Position numbers and translations under genes: made by a program | Assembly: GCA_002633005.1 (NCBI GenBank) | Contig: NMRA01000186.1 | Location: forward strand, 695,698 to 733,081 | Direction: 5' to 3' | DNA: 37,384 nucleotides | Source: Phoronis australis | Taxonomy: Eukaryota; Phoronida; Phoronidae | Notes under the pieces: model-generated | Told to the model about the DNA's origin: nothing | Seen by the model: the letters and a program-made list of their open reading frames with translations, nothing else | The model's database searches: none | Shown: one piece after another, positions 9,930-20,390 of the stretch | Layout of the letters: each line of letters begins with the position of its first letter | How positions within the stretch are numbered: position 1 is the first letter of the stretch

Positions 9930-10060
9930 ATCTACGTTTTCAGCAAGGGGGGTTTAGGATTTCCGCCAAGGTCGAATCCTAGGCGCGTGGCGCCGAGTGG
10001 GAGGAGGTCGGGAGGGGGGGTTTCCCCTCCCGTGTAAGAAATTTTTTTGTTTTTATAGCC
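9930..10060. repeat. G-run repeat fragment
   Basis: G-runs at 9945 and 10012, then TTTCCCCTCCC facing the second G-run, form a GGGAGGGG/CCCCTCCC hairpin. The style matches the other G-run repeat ends in this window. The minus-strand open frame over it (GGETPPPDLLPLG) is a translation of the repeat. Confidence 0.4.
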
Positions 10061-10634
10061 AAATAGTGAAATTTCTATGCATCCTGGTAAGTTTCTGGCA
10101 CTTAACATGTCTCTGGTGTTTTTCTTAAGATAATTAAAAACCCTTCTCGATTTCGTCACATGAACTTGGCTCATAAGTTTTGTGAAACCATATTGTGCAC
10201 ATCTGGGTATGAGTCACGCCACCAGCAAAAATTTTTGTTGGAACTTCTGCTTACACACACCTTTTTAGCATACGAAAAGTCGTATACGAAAAAGTGTGGT
10301 GTGTATACAGGGGTTTAGACAATTTCAAGAGCATAATTAAGGAGCACCGACGGGACGTAAAAACTTGAATATCAGATGATCGCGTATCAGCAGCCTCAAG
10401 TTGTTTAAGAACGAAGACCTGCACTGTTAGTCCAGAAATAAACATGTGTTCTGTCTCGTTGCGAGAGAAACTGGCGAACGATGGTGCTCTCAACTCATAG
10501 TCTATTAGTAAAAGCGACAATAATTAATTAGGTATCACTTTATTAAGCTGAATCACGTTGACAACAATTGAAAAACGTCAAATCTATCAGGAAACAAATT
10601 ATCTGAAAACAGTTTCACAAAACCAAAACATCCT
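10061..10634. other. No gene seen
   Basis: Minus-strand open frame 10251-10520 has no recognisable domain. At 10266-10300 a small palindrome (CATACGAAAAGTCGTATACG) is visible. The part after about 10560 may be an older, out-of-frame stretch of the zinc-finger relic that follows. Confidence 0.35.
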
Positions 10635-10952
10635 GTGCACAGTGGTGAAAAGATACACTCGACTAGTTTGCAGAGGGACCAGATGTACACTGAGAGTACA
10701 CAAAAAGCTGACCTGGTCCGTCACGAGACCAAGAGTACACCTGTGCTTATTATCCCTACAAAAATAGCCGATCTGTCGCGGCACCAAACAGTACTGACTG
10801 AGATAAATAGTTTTACAAAGCACACTTTGGTAAAAAAATCACAAGACTATAGTCGCCGAAGGACCAGAAGTACAATGAAACTGAACATCTACACAAATCA
10901 AGCTGGCCTGGTTCGTCGCGAGACCTCAAGTGTACTATGCAAAAAATTTTGA
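10635..10952 (+). pseudogene. Relic of a C2H2 zinc-finger array gene
   Basis: The frame reads HSGEKIHSTSLQRDQMY, ADLVRHETKS, ADLSRHQTVLTE, SFTKHTL, and AGLVRRETSS. HSGEK is the typical HTGEK linker of tandem C2H2 fingers, and the ...LxRHxT... pieces are their helix ends, spaced about 28 residues or a multiple. Almost every zinc-ligand Cys is gone and the second His of each finger is replaced, so no finger could bind zinc. The DNA repeats with the same period: GTCCGTCACGAGACC, TGTCGCGGCACCAAAC and GTTCGTCGCGAGACC recur. It ends at a TGA at 10950-10952. This looks like a multi-finger exon decayed after duplication or retroposition. No intact copy is visible nearby. Confidence 0.65.
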
Positions 10953-12286
10953 ATTGAAAACTTCTCTCTAAAATTTTAATCCCCAGTGGTTACTCATACG
11001 TTAGTCCTATCCTTCTCTTGTCTAGACTACTGAGGAATTTGTATATCGGATCCAATGATTTGCCCGTCTTGGAAAAATTCTACCCAAATATCTTCGATGT
11101 TTGTTCCCAACGCTTGCACTTCGTCAACTGCTGTGTCAATGAGCTTGTAAGCCTCTACAATGTCAGCATCTCGTTTCGCAGCTCAGTTGACACTAAGACC
11201 CTTGAGGTTGCCAAGTCAGTTCAAAAGACTCACATGCGCAACTAAATTTGATCCGTTCACCATGGACTACTTCAAACCTTGACGAAGCATCCCAGGACCT
11301 ATTTGCATCTCTTGCAATTTTCGAAATAAACGTCCCAATGTAAGAACGCTTGAAACCCGAAGTACTAATATCAAATAAATGCCCATGGACATGAGCGTTT
11401 CATCAGGTGAGCCTTTCTGCGGAAATTCCCAGTATAGAAGACGGCAGTGTGCTTATTGCAGGTAAACAGAGGGTAGGTGTTGAGGTAGGAACTAGGGCTC
11501 CTTAGGAGGCCTATTGAACATCGCACGAGTCCCGCAAGACTTTGTTGTGAAAGAACAGCCTCCCCGCAATTTCTGGTACTGTACACTTTTCGCGAATGCG
11601 GTCACTTTCTCAATGTGAGTACCCCCTTGGTCATTCCTTGTATAGACATAACTTGTTATAGAGTGTGTCTTCAAACGGACTCGCGACCAGAACACGGCGC
11701 CCGCTACAATAGCAATTCTTCGGAAAAAGATATTTTTCAAAAATATTACATGTACACAATATTACATGTACATGTACACTGTATGATATTGCGCAAGACA
11801 ACTTTACTATACATCAGTTAAAAACATGTGGAGTGTAATAGAATAACACGGCATGACAGATGAGGTAAAAACGTTGCATGTCAATTCGCCTGAATATCAG
11901 GGTTGCGGCACCGCAGTATTTCCCCGAATCAAATCAAAATATATCTTAGAGTAAAGAAGCTAGTTACCTAAAGAAATCAGCTATAGAACTGCTCTTTCAG
12001 CGGTGAATCCATCTAAAATGCTTGGCTACTTCAGAAGTGTCGACGGAAGCGAGCATCAATAAATCCCCGCGCGTTTTGCCGATGAGCCACAAAGACTCAG
12101 CAATTCACGACGCAAAAAACTATATTTTCAGAGTGAACCCCCCCTCAATTTTTTCCAAGTTGGTTTACTTGGGGTTTACACACGCTGGCAGTGCCGTTTT
12201 TGTTTTGCTGGCGACGCTTTTGCTTTTTTTTTAATTTTTGGGTCCTGGCCCGAGGGGTGGGTTTAAACCCCCTGACCCCCCCCCCC
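10953..12286. other. No gene seen
   Basis: Several open frames of 60-80 codons lie here on both strands, overlap each other and show no domain. ATTACATGTACA is repeated around 11745-11775. At 12242-12286 a G-run/C-run repeat end leads into the assembly gap. Confidence 0.35.
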
Positions 12287-12405
12287 NNNNNNNNNNNNNN
12301 NNNNNNNNNNNNNNNNNNNNNNNNNNNNNNNNNNNNNNNNNNNNNNNNNNNNNNNNNNNNNNNNNNNNNNNNNNNNNNNNNNNNNNNNNNNNNNNNNNNN
12401 NNNNN
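12287..12405. other. Assembly gap (119 N)
   Basis: A run of N after a C-run. On its far side the sequence resumes with GTAGATCCGCCACTGA, the inverse of the CAGTGGCGGATCTA hAT-like end. The gap therefore lies inside a G-run MITE that probably defeated sequencing. Confidence 0.95.
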
Positions 12406-13162
12406 GTAGATCCGCCACTGAACGTTGTCCTCCCTAGTTTAGCTTTGGTGCAAAGCTGTATACTAAATGTATCGTCATCACTTGAGTCATCCTGAGTACT
12501 GACTGTTACTGTTACTTAGTCAGCTGGCTCCAGCTGGCCAGGGTTTCAGTTGAGTTAAGCGTAACTTGCAGAAAATCTTCAGCCGTACAGAATAGTTATG
12601 TTCCATCGGAGACGATTACAAATAAAATTCTTACTGATTCAGATTGTTGTTGGTGTTGGACTAGACTCTTGTCTTCTTCAGCAATTTCATCTAACGAGAC
12701 ATTGTGGTCAACCAAGGGCGTGGAGGCAGAGGCAACTTCATCCATCTTGCTAGTCCAGTCACGCTATCTACGAACTTAGTCTTAGTAGCGGATCTAAGGC
12801 ACCTGTTTTTCGGGCCTCACAAGTTGACGTCACGGATAGCTTGCGAGGCCCTGTCCGAAGGCACTAGAACGATGGTTTTCATTGGCTGTTGTTCGTACTG
12901 GAGTCGAGCACATTCGTCAGCACCTTCATGTGATTGGCTAAAATGTTGTAAGAAAAAAAAACTAATACTAGTTGAAATAATCATTACAACGTTAAGAAAT
13001 TCTGTCTCTTCTAAAAGAGGGGAATTTCCTTTACATAGGATGATGAACAATTATAGTATTTATATTTTTTGTGTACATCTGGGCCATATAAAATGGATAC
13101 AATTGATTAGAGTGCCTTGAATTTTTCAAGAAATTTTCCCTGCTCCTTTGCTTCTGGAATTT
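12406..13162. promoter_or_regulatory. Possible promoter-like cluster (CRE and two inverted CCAAT boxes)
   Basis: A perfect CRE, TGACGTCA, is at 12825-12832, and two inverted CCAAT boxes (ATTGG) are at 12881-12885 and 12933-12937. Together these resemble a TATA-less promoter. No gene start with coding support follows on either strand. The open frame 12704-13120 spans these sites but has no recognisable domain. The rest of the interval shows nothing. Confidence 0.25.
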
Positions 13163-13285
13163 CAGTAGACGCTAGGACCTACGCTAGGACCTAGCTTAAA
13201 GTCACGTGTTCTCGTTTAAAATGCACGGCAAGATCTCATGTAATCTTGCGAAGTCTTGCTTTTTAACGAGGTCCTAGCGTTACTG
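13163..13285. mobile_element. Small CAGTA-ended fold-back MITE
   Basis: Left end CAGTAGACGCTAGGACCT; the right end is the inverse of CAGTAACGCTAGGACCT (one base difference). The element is 123 bp. ACGCTAGGACCT is also tandemly doubled at the left end (13169-13180 and 13181-13192). No matching target duplication is seen. The CAG start suggests an hAT-type derivation. Confidence 0.55.
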
Positions 13286-14022
13286 AACGGGAGGCTCTCA
13301 TTGCTCACGGAAACGAATTCGAAAAGGTGCGCCATGCAGTTTCTACATTTCTCAAGTACATTCCAATAGCCGGATAGGACATTAGTTTGCAAGGTTCTGT
13401 CACTGCTGTAAATAGGTGACCTTGCATATTTTGTTTAAGTCTCAAATGTGCATGTGTTCATAGTGGTGACAAGTGGTGTACATTCCAATGCTTATACATA
13501 TTTGCTGAAAATGGCTGTAGAGTTTGATTTTCAACATTTTGTCAATCTCCCACTAATTAATTGGATCACGTGCATGTCTTGTACAATTTATGAAAAAGGT
13601 ACATTGACAGCCAGCTGCATCAATGCATGATCATTTTTTATGCAAATGTTCAAGATGAGATCTCAAAAACGCTGTTGTAGAGTTTCCTTAAATGTCATTT
13701 CGCGTTTTTCATTCATGCCAGTTTAGATGTTTTATGAAAGTCGTTAAAGTCCTCTTTTGATCGGTCCTCGTGAAAAAGTGGAATAATCAAAAACAATTCT
13801 TAACAGCGTTGTGGAGAACTGCATAAAGCATAGTACGTGAAAAGTTCTTGTAAATCCGATCAGCTAATGCCGAGATGTGATGTTCCGAAGTTAATACCCA
13901 TATTTTGGATTTTTTTATGGTCCTACATAACCCCAAGGCGTGCCTATAAAACTAAGTACTGTAGAAGATTTTTGATCCTTCCGCACTGAATTACGTCCAA
14001 ACATACCCCGGCAGCTGCGGCA
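13286..14022. other. No gene seen
   Basis: AT-rich, only short unsupported frames. Confidence 0.4.
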
Positions 14023-14294
14023 TTAAAGGCGAAGGCAACTTTTTTTCATGTCACTTTTAGCAAAAATAGGATTCGTTGATTATCCCAGACACATTTTTCA
14101 CTTAATTACAGCTTTTCGTAATTTAATTAGTTTCTCGACCTCTACTCCGGAAGTGAGGTTTTGGGAGGCAAGAATTTCGCGCCAATTTCTTTTCATTATA
14201 GTCTGACTGTGAGAGCTGTCGAGTCAGTCATTGTAATGTTCTACCTTGTTTGTGATAAGTTCGGTCGTTGTTTGCTTTTGCCAAGTCAGTCAAC

Positions 14295-14637
14295 ATGCCA
14301 CGCTGTTGGTGCGTGCCGGGATGTACTCATTACGGTCTCACACGCGCTTTGGGTACCTTGCGTCGCTTTCCGAAAGGTGATACACTTCGCCGTACTTGGC
14401 TAGCTCGTTCATGTGAAGAACGCGGCGCTACCCGTCCACGCAACGTACAAAGCAGTGGAGGGTTACCGAGTGTGTGGCAAGCATTTTCTGCCGTCAGATT
14501 ATGACAGATATATATACCCTGAATTGATGAAGGTCTCTGCGAAACAACGCCTGAAGAAGGGTACCATACCGTCGCTGTTGATTCCCGGCAGTGACCCGTC
14601 GCCAACCCCGAGAAGTGCGTTTTTGAAGCGAGACTAG
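14295..14637 (+). pseudogene. THAP-domain transposase N-terminus, frameshifted
   Basis: From the ATG at 14295 the frame reads MPRCWCVPGCTHYG, LRRFPKGDTLRRTWL. The continuation is in the next frame from about 14413: EGYRVCGKHFLPSDY, then a basic tail to the stop at 14637. Together these show the THAP zinc finger: Cys-x4-Cys at the start, FP and the conserved Trp in the middle, and Cys-x2-His (VCGKHF) at the end. THAP domains bind DNA in the nucleus and here would recognise the transposon ends. The frame change near 14410 (about one base) breaks the gene. A splice site was considered, but no GT/AG pair is obvious over so short a distance. The protein stops before any transposase core. Confidence 0.75.
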
Positions 14638-15038
14638 AAACCTCGCGAGCTGTGGCCACTATATACAGTGACTGGAGGCCCTTCATCTACTGTCACTCGT
14701 GCCTCCGAACGTACCCCATTGTGTGCAATTCCGGGAACTAGCAGTGATTCGCCCTGTGCTGTTGTCTCTAGCCCAGAGCCTGTAAGCAGCCCTGCGCGAT
14801 GTTGAGTAGTGGGAGTGAATACAGGCCCAGTTCGACACCCAGTAAAGTACAGTTCGTCAACCAATGAACAGATCGGTGAGCCTAAGTTTGATTAGTTTAT
14901 TGTAGACTTGTATTGGAGCTATTTGGAAGGTGCCAGGTGTGTGGCGACGGAGTCACACGGCGGGATGTAAGCAGTTTGGGTGCTCAGATCACCCTCTAGT
15001 GGGAGTGTGTCGCGGGACACTCGGGCAAGTGGGACAGT

Positions 15039-15098
15039 TCATCCTCGGTACGTGAGACGATAATGAGTACAACCCAGTACGCAGCAACAGCGTGGCAT
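15039..15098 (-). pseudogene. Second, truncated THAP start in the right arm
   Basis: Reading the minus strand from the ATG at 15098: MPRCCCVLGCTHYRLT, then a stop after 19 codons. It matches the left-arm start at almost every residue, including the two zinc-ligand cysteines. After the arm border at 15052 the sequence diverges and the frame closes. Confidence 0.7.
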
Positions 15099-15360
15099 GT
15101 TGACTGACTCGTATGCAAAAGCAAACGACGACCGAACTTATCACAACCGAGGTAGAACAATGAGTAACTCGACTGCTCTCACAGTTAGACTATATGAAAA
15201 GAAACTGGTGCGAAAGTCTTGCCTCCCAAAACGTCTTTTCCGGAGTAGACGACGAGTAATTAATTAAATTACGAAAAGCAGTAAAAAATATGTCTGAGAT
15301 AATCAACGAACCTTATTTTTGCTAAAAATGACATGAAAAAAAGGTTGCCTTCGCCTTTAA

Positions 15361-15916
15361 AAATCTTCGGACCTCGGTCGTCGAACCCAAACAGTCGTTC
15401 AGGACCGCAGGCCGTTTATAGGTCAGCTAATTTTGACTTGAACATCGGGTGGAAAATGATGGTTTTCAACAGGTGAAAATTTGGAAAATGTCCCAGCCCG
15501 ACTGTCAGTGACGACCAGCCTTTTGCGGCATTGTCGCAGCTTCGTGGGCTTATACATATACGTCGAATTGGCTTCTTTCCCACGCATGCTCAAACTCAGA
15601 CTAAAAAACAACGATATGGCAAACCTTTATTCTTCACAGTTATGCTCATTCTTTATGCCTATACTATTCGTGTTTAAGTTCATGACTGGTGTGTTTGTTA
15701 ATCCGTCCAACCATGCAGCAATCAATAATTAAACATTGATTTATTGAACACATTTATAAGAATTAGTTATATTAGTTTTGTCTAGTTGGATCAACGTCGT
15801 TAGCCTAATGATGGTTTTACCATAGGCGTATTTCAATCTTCTTATTGAAACCAGATTTGGACAAGATGAAGTTTGATAAGAAAGAAGAGCAGTGCTATTC
15901 CAGAAAGGACTAGTCT
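15361..15916. other. No feature seen
   Basis: Unsupported short frames only. It could hold the promoter or 5' UTR of the following reading frame. Confidence 0.35.
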
Positions 15917-16663
15917 ATGCTGAAAGCTGCCAGAGCAGAATTTGTGTCCATGAAGAGAACTGTAGGTCGGGCGTTTAGTGACGGAGTCTGCCGTGCATCG
16001 CCACTGTGGGCAGACTTCCGCGTTGGAATTGGCAATCCAGTGACAGTACGCGACCTGCTCCAGAATACCTGCTTCCAAACAAACTTGCACTCGCTGGATA
16101 TGACAAGTTCGTTAAACACTCTCGACGCTGGAATCCAGGTGCAAACGACACAAGGAAAAGCTGCAGAGGACTGCTCCGAACACGACAAAAAAGAATGGGA
16201 ATATCAATCGTTAAAGCGCAATATTCAGAGGGCGCTATCGTCTCCACCTAACTATGGAAACAACCAGCTTGAATTTTCTCATCTTCCGAATTTAAACAAT
16301 TACTGTGCAAGCGATGTGAAAAATTTGGCAGTCTTTGACGACTTGCCACCAATCAAACATAAGACTAAAAATCAGCTGCAGAAAGCCAGAAGCTGTCCCA
16401 GTAAAACATATTCATGGCAAAAGCCTTCACAAGGTCGTCTGAATATCACCAACAATGTGACGAACAACTTAAAGCCAGAAAAAGAACCATCGTTACAGAT
16501 TCATAATGTCAAGCTTCGTCGTAATTTGGTGGCGAGGAAAGTGTGTGACGACGTCTCAATGCACGAACAGAAGGAAGGTGTGAAGGGAAACAGTGTCAAG
16601 TTGCCAGTTATCAAATACAAGCTGTCGAAGATACCAAAAGACGTACCTAGTTGGTCGCAATAA
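15917..16663 (+). CDS. Unrecognised 248-residue basic protein
   Basis: I do not recognise this protein. The ATG at 15917 follows an in-frame TAG at 15911, so the start is fixed unless an intron precedes it. The frame runs 248 codons without interruption in a window where most frames break within 100. The protein is hydrophilic, rich in Lys, Asn, Ser and Gln. It has no signal peptide, membrane segment or metal motif. Segments rich in Lys and Pro (LPPIKHKTKNQLQKARS, KLPVIKYKLSKIPKDVPSW) suggest a disordered, nucleic-acid or cytoskeleton-associated protein (inference). AATAAA overlaps the stop region at about 16658, with no clear poly(A) signal further on. It may be a single-exon host gene or the last exon of a longer one. 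Minus-strand frames overlap its first half, so chance is not excluded. Confidence 0.5.
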   Translation: MLKAARAEFVSMKRTVGRAFSDGVCRASPLWADFRVGIGNPVTVRDLLQNTCFQTNLHSLDMTSSLNTLDAGIQVQTTQGKAAEDCSEHDKKEWEYQSLKRNIQRALSSPPNYGNNQLEFSHLPNLNNYCASDVKNLAVFDDLPPIKHKTKNQLQKARSCPSKTYSWQKPSQGRLNITNNVTNNLKPEKEPSLQIHNVKLRRNLVARKVCDDVSMHEQKEGVKGNSVKLPVIKYKLSKIPKDVPSWSQ

Positions 16664-18299
16664 AACCGAAGGCAATGCAGTAATAATCTACAGTCTTCCC
16701 TTTTTGAAGACATGCTATTTACGCTCGCCGCTGTCTATAGGCACTGGATTTCTTGATAGTACTACAGTGTACTTGTACTTGTAACTATTGACTACTATTT
16801 GTCGGTACACTGGATGTAACCCATCGAGACGATGCTAATGATGCTAAATGAAGATTAACGGTTTCGATTTTTTAACATTTTAATGCGGTTACGAAACCTA
16901 CTGTCTAAAAGGGAATATATACGAATTGTTGTTATTTTAGTGAGTGAAAACTTTTTGAATGATATGCAAGATGCGTGTATTAGACTGTGAGGTTCCGGCC
17001 ACGGGGATAAAGATGATGAACTTAGGCGCTGGTGACCACGTTCCGAAGTGAAAAGCAATTCGATTAATTCATTCCCTTCTGTGATCATGGCGTTCTGCAG
17101 CCATTACTTCCGACCGATTTCTTTTTAAGCTGTCTTGTAGTGCTGCAATAGGAATAGGCCTACGTCATAAGTTCATCCGCGTACTTAAGTATTTGATTGG
17201 TGTAGAGTACCTTACTTAGACTTAGTTAATGACTATAATGCAGTCCAAGGTAGCAAATTTCAACATTGCATGTCATTAAATAGACCTCGATAAGCGTGAA
17301 GAATGCCTGTAACAACTTTCCTCCCACGCATGTTACGCTTACAAAACGACGTTACTGCGCCTTCTTGTCAAGTGTCAAAAGTGAAATTGGTTACAATTAT
17401 TCGCCTAGCTAAATCCGACGTGTCGAACTTTCGATTTCTGAACTCGACCGTTCACGACGTGACTTATTATTGAGAGTGGTTTGAAACAATAACAAACTGT
17501 CTGTTCTCCCCGAGCCCAGAATCACTTCTAAACTGAGGAAGGAGAACGCGAGACCGATTTTAAGTGGCCTAAATCAAAGTTGTTTTTTTAATAAAATGCG
17601 AATTTAAAACCGCTTTAAGCTTCATCTCATTTTCATAAACCATGCAGTATAAAGAAATGGATGTTGGGCAAATTTCGCCAATGGCTTAAATTATGGTTAT
17701 TAGTAAATGGTTTTTCATTATTCGAAATGTCTTTGCAAATTCCAAATTGTCTAACCTTACGCGTCATGCATTTCCATGGAAACAGGTACTTGACTCTGAT
17801 AATGACTGTGAGTTGATTGAAGTGACCTTCAGTACTTGTGTAATATGAACCATGCACAGTTCTCCTAAATCAGTCGACATTTATGAAAAAGAAGGCGAAA
17901 CAATTCATCTAAACACAATTTTCCATCGATTACCTAATTCAGTGTTATTGATGTTGTCATGAAAGTAGATATCAAATAAAAATACTTTAATTGCGATGCG
18001 ATTTAAAAATATTTTCAGTTTACAATATCTTTTCCACATATGGATGACATTTTCCAAGGCATGTATTACTATAATATCATTCTTTATTTGGCACGTGATA
18101 ATTGAGAACTCGAATTAGACAGCACATGCTATTAACCACATAAACATACCCACATAAAGTTGTATGACTTTATTGGCCAGCATATGCTCGCCGTTCGCCA
18201 TAGTTCAGGTAAAGACTGCTTTTTCCCAGGTAATGGTTGAAAGGCTTCATTCGAGGTAAATCCTTTGAACAGGTTTTTTAGCGGAAGATAACCGTATAT
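16664..18299. other. No gene seen
   Basis: AT-rich intergenic sequence; open frames of about 75 codons on both strands show no domain and no repeat family that I recognise. Confidence 0.4.
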
Positions 18300-19008
18300 C
18301 CCGTCAACTATTCAACGTGAGCTGCGGACCCTGGTGAGTCTCAATGACTGTCAGGAGACATGGAGTGTTGCAGAGAGGTTGTGCCGTAAACTCGTTGAGT
18401 ATCTGTATCTTGTCATTGCATTGAATTGAAGAGAAACTCGCCGCGGAGCACCGAGACATTTTTATTTTAGCTTCACATACGTCTATCTTGAAAACAATAA
18501 TTATCGTAAAAATGTCACAGAAACAAACGATGTGAATGCATAACAAAATGTCGGTGGATAGCAGAAATGAATTTGCGCGTTATAAAACGGCATGTTTGCA
18601 TAAGCACGCATGAGGAAATTTGACACAAGGTATATGCAGTGATTACAAGCCGCAGGTTTGAATTGGAAGGTGTTATAAGATCCGTGCATTGAATTTTGTG
18701 TGCGGATTTTTTCCGGAATATTGAAAATTTAGGCCATTTAATGCGAGCCTAGTTAGAAGTTTTCGGAAAATTCGGATTTTTATTGAAATGTTCTTTTGAA
18801 TTAAACACACATAACAATTTCGAAATTATTGTGTTCATGCGTTAACTTTTCAAAATTCCGGAAAAACATGCTGGGGCCGGACAACTCACCTATCATCGCA
18901 AGAAATAAAAAAATGCGAAACTATGAGCTGTGTTCACATTTTGCGCAAAATTCCGCAAAACCCAAGGCGCGTGGTGAAACTTATTAGTAAAATGTGTTTT
19001 TGTTTCAG
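18300..19008 (+). promoter_or_regulatory. Possible 5' UTR exon end and first intron of the secreted-protein gene
   Basis: A strong donor-like site, CCCTG|GTGAGT, is at 18333/18334. A good acceptor, a pyrimidine tract followed by TTTCAG, ends at 19008, seven bases before the ATG at 19016. A non-coding first exon ending at 18333 is a reasonable guess. The intervening 18697-18880 has inverted pieces (CCGGAATATTGAAAA and TTTTCAAAATTCCGG) that look like a degraded fold-back repeat. Confidence 0.3.
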
Positions 19009-19015
19009 ACTGAAA

Positions 19016-19669
19016 ATGAGCCGTGCTCTGTTTACGTTAGCTGGTGTGTTGTCTACTATACTGCTGGTGTGGGTAGACTGTCACACGCAAGAGTCTTACA
19101 GGTAACGGTGTTGGATAGTTCATAAGTCTTATTAACGTTGGTTTTAGACCACTTTCTATCGATTTTAGATAAATGATTAGTTTTTTCTTTGACTTTGCCC
19201 ACATGTGAACAGATGGTCTCAATGTGAGCCGCTTGGTCAGTGTTGCAAAGAGGCGAGTCCGAACTGCGAGACTGTAGAGGCTCTGGCATCCCACAGACAA
19301 GATGCTACTATTGCAGAACGAACAGGATTTCAGTAATTTTTCTATCAAATTTTCGTGTCGTATCTTCGTAAACTGACGACAAATCGTGCGTCGCATTATT
19401 CCATTTTGATTAAATCTCTTACTTTATTCTCTCATAGCCACACTCACTCTGAAAACCTTGTGGACGCCTTGACTAGCGCCTTGGGTGAAGATGTGAAAAC
19501 AGTGTATAACAGTATGAATTCCTCTGAAGAATGTTCCCGTTGTCATGGCCACCCAACATCTTTTCAATCGGTCCAAGAGGAAAAAGACTTTGTCGACAAA
19601 CTGGCTGATGTATTCGGAGACTCTGCCTACAAAGTTTACGATCAGATTAAGGAAAATTACCGGAAATAG
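19016..19669 (+). CDS. Secreted six-cysteine protein with internal repeat (three coding exons)
   Basis: Coding exons are 19016-19101, 19213-19332 and 19438-19669; both introns have GT...AG and are phase 2, and together they give exactly 145 residues. Exon 1 encodes a signal peptide (MSRALFTLAGVLSTILLVWV, cleavage probably near the Cys-His that follow). Exon 2 has four cysteines in the order C-x5-CC-x6-C. Exon 3 adds C-x2-C, giving six in the mature part, so disulfides are likely. Exon 3 also contains two related 22-residue stretches (19451-19516 and 19583-19648): LVDALTSALGEDVKTVY and FVDKLADVFGDSAYKVY share VDxL, G and VY. The family is unknown to me. The upstream acceptor at 19008 implies a non-coding first exon. 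Regular frame, intact splice sites and a poly(A) signal downstream make this the most convincing host gene here. Confidence 0.8.
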
Positions 19670-19890
19670 TCTAAGACTTTTTAGATTTTCCAGTGCGCTG
19701 GACCCTGTAAGGCTGTTCCATTAGATTAAAACAGTTGTCAGCTTAGTAAATATTAAAAAGTCTTTAGTGATGCAGGCTAGATACTGGTATAGTCAGTGCT
19801 AAATCATCTGAATTTGAATTGGCTTTTCTAAATTAACATGTCCTGGGTTTGGCATGCAGTCATGCAATAAAACTGACACTAACGGAATCT
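19670..19890 (+). terminator. 3' UTR and poly(A) signal of the secreted-protein gene
   Basis: AATAAA at 19866-19871, 197 bases after the stop codon, is the first canonical poly(A) signal downstream of the gene. Confidence 0.6.
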
Positions 19891-20390
19891 AATCCTTTCG
19901 TCTGCCAATGCGTTTACTGATCTGCAATATAGGGCGCAATACATCAACGTTTAATCTCGTATTTCAGAAGGTAAGAAATATTGATCGTTTTTCTGTGTTC
20001 CTCATGTGCAAAACTTAAACAAGCAGCCTACTAGACAAGATGCAAAACTTAAAGAAAAGCAGATGAAATGTTTGGCATATCTCTTTAGTTTCAAATGATA
20101 CCTTTAATTTGCTAAAAGTCAATCATTCTTGATACATTTTCAAAAAGCGAAGTCACTGTTCTCAAAAAATTCCTTTATGGTCTAGTTCAGTTGTAGTAGT
20201 AGCAGTTACGTGAAATTTAAAAGTCGGTGGGCTTTAACAATGAAACATTGGTACAAGTGTTGTTATCCGACAGTTTTTAAAAATCTACAAACTTAAACTT
20301 CAAAAACTTAAAATACAAGCTTATAATTATACAGTACAGATAATATACACAACTTAAATATAAAAATAAATACAAAAGTACATATACATG
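19891..20390. other. No feature seen
   Basis: AT-rich sequence. The last part may be the 3' tail of the minus-strand LINE fragment that follows. Confidence 0.4.

Larger units (their letters stand above)
14023..15360. mobile_element. Kolobok-like DNA transposon relic with long inverted arms and THAP coding starts
   Basis: The arms 14023-14341 and 15052-15360 are inverted copies of about 310-320 bp, roughly 85% identical by eye. Both ends read TTAAAGGCGAAGGCAAC from outside in. TTAA at both borders can be a target duplication, as in Kolobok and piggyBac elements. Kolobok elements are known to use TTAA targets and to encode THAP-domain transposases, and T2/Kolobok ends are described as starting TTAAAGG. 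A THAP frame starts inside the left arm at 14295 and again, facing it, inside the right arm at 15098 on the minus strand. No catalytic domain is present, so the element is non-autonomous. Confidence 0.8.

Noticed and set aside
12191-12495. Open frames reading through the N run
   Set aside because: Most codons are unknown bases; the rest is a G/C-run repeat end.
12704-13120. Host gene of 138 codons
   Set aside because: The frame runs over a CRE and two CCAAT boxes, has no domain, and a minus-strand frame overlaps it.
14330-14686. Minus-strand open frame of 118 codons
   Set aside because: It is the shadow of the THAP coding region on the other strand and has no domain of its own.
15910-16247. 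Minus-strand open frames of about 90 codons
   Set aside because: They overlap the longer 248-codon plus-strand frame and lack recognisable features.
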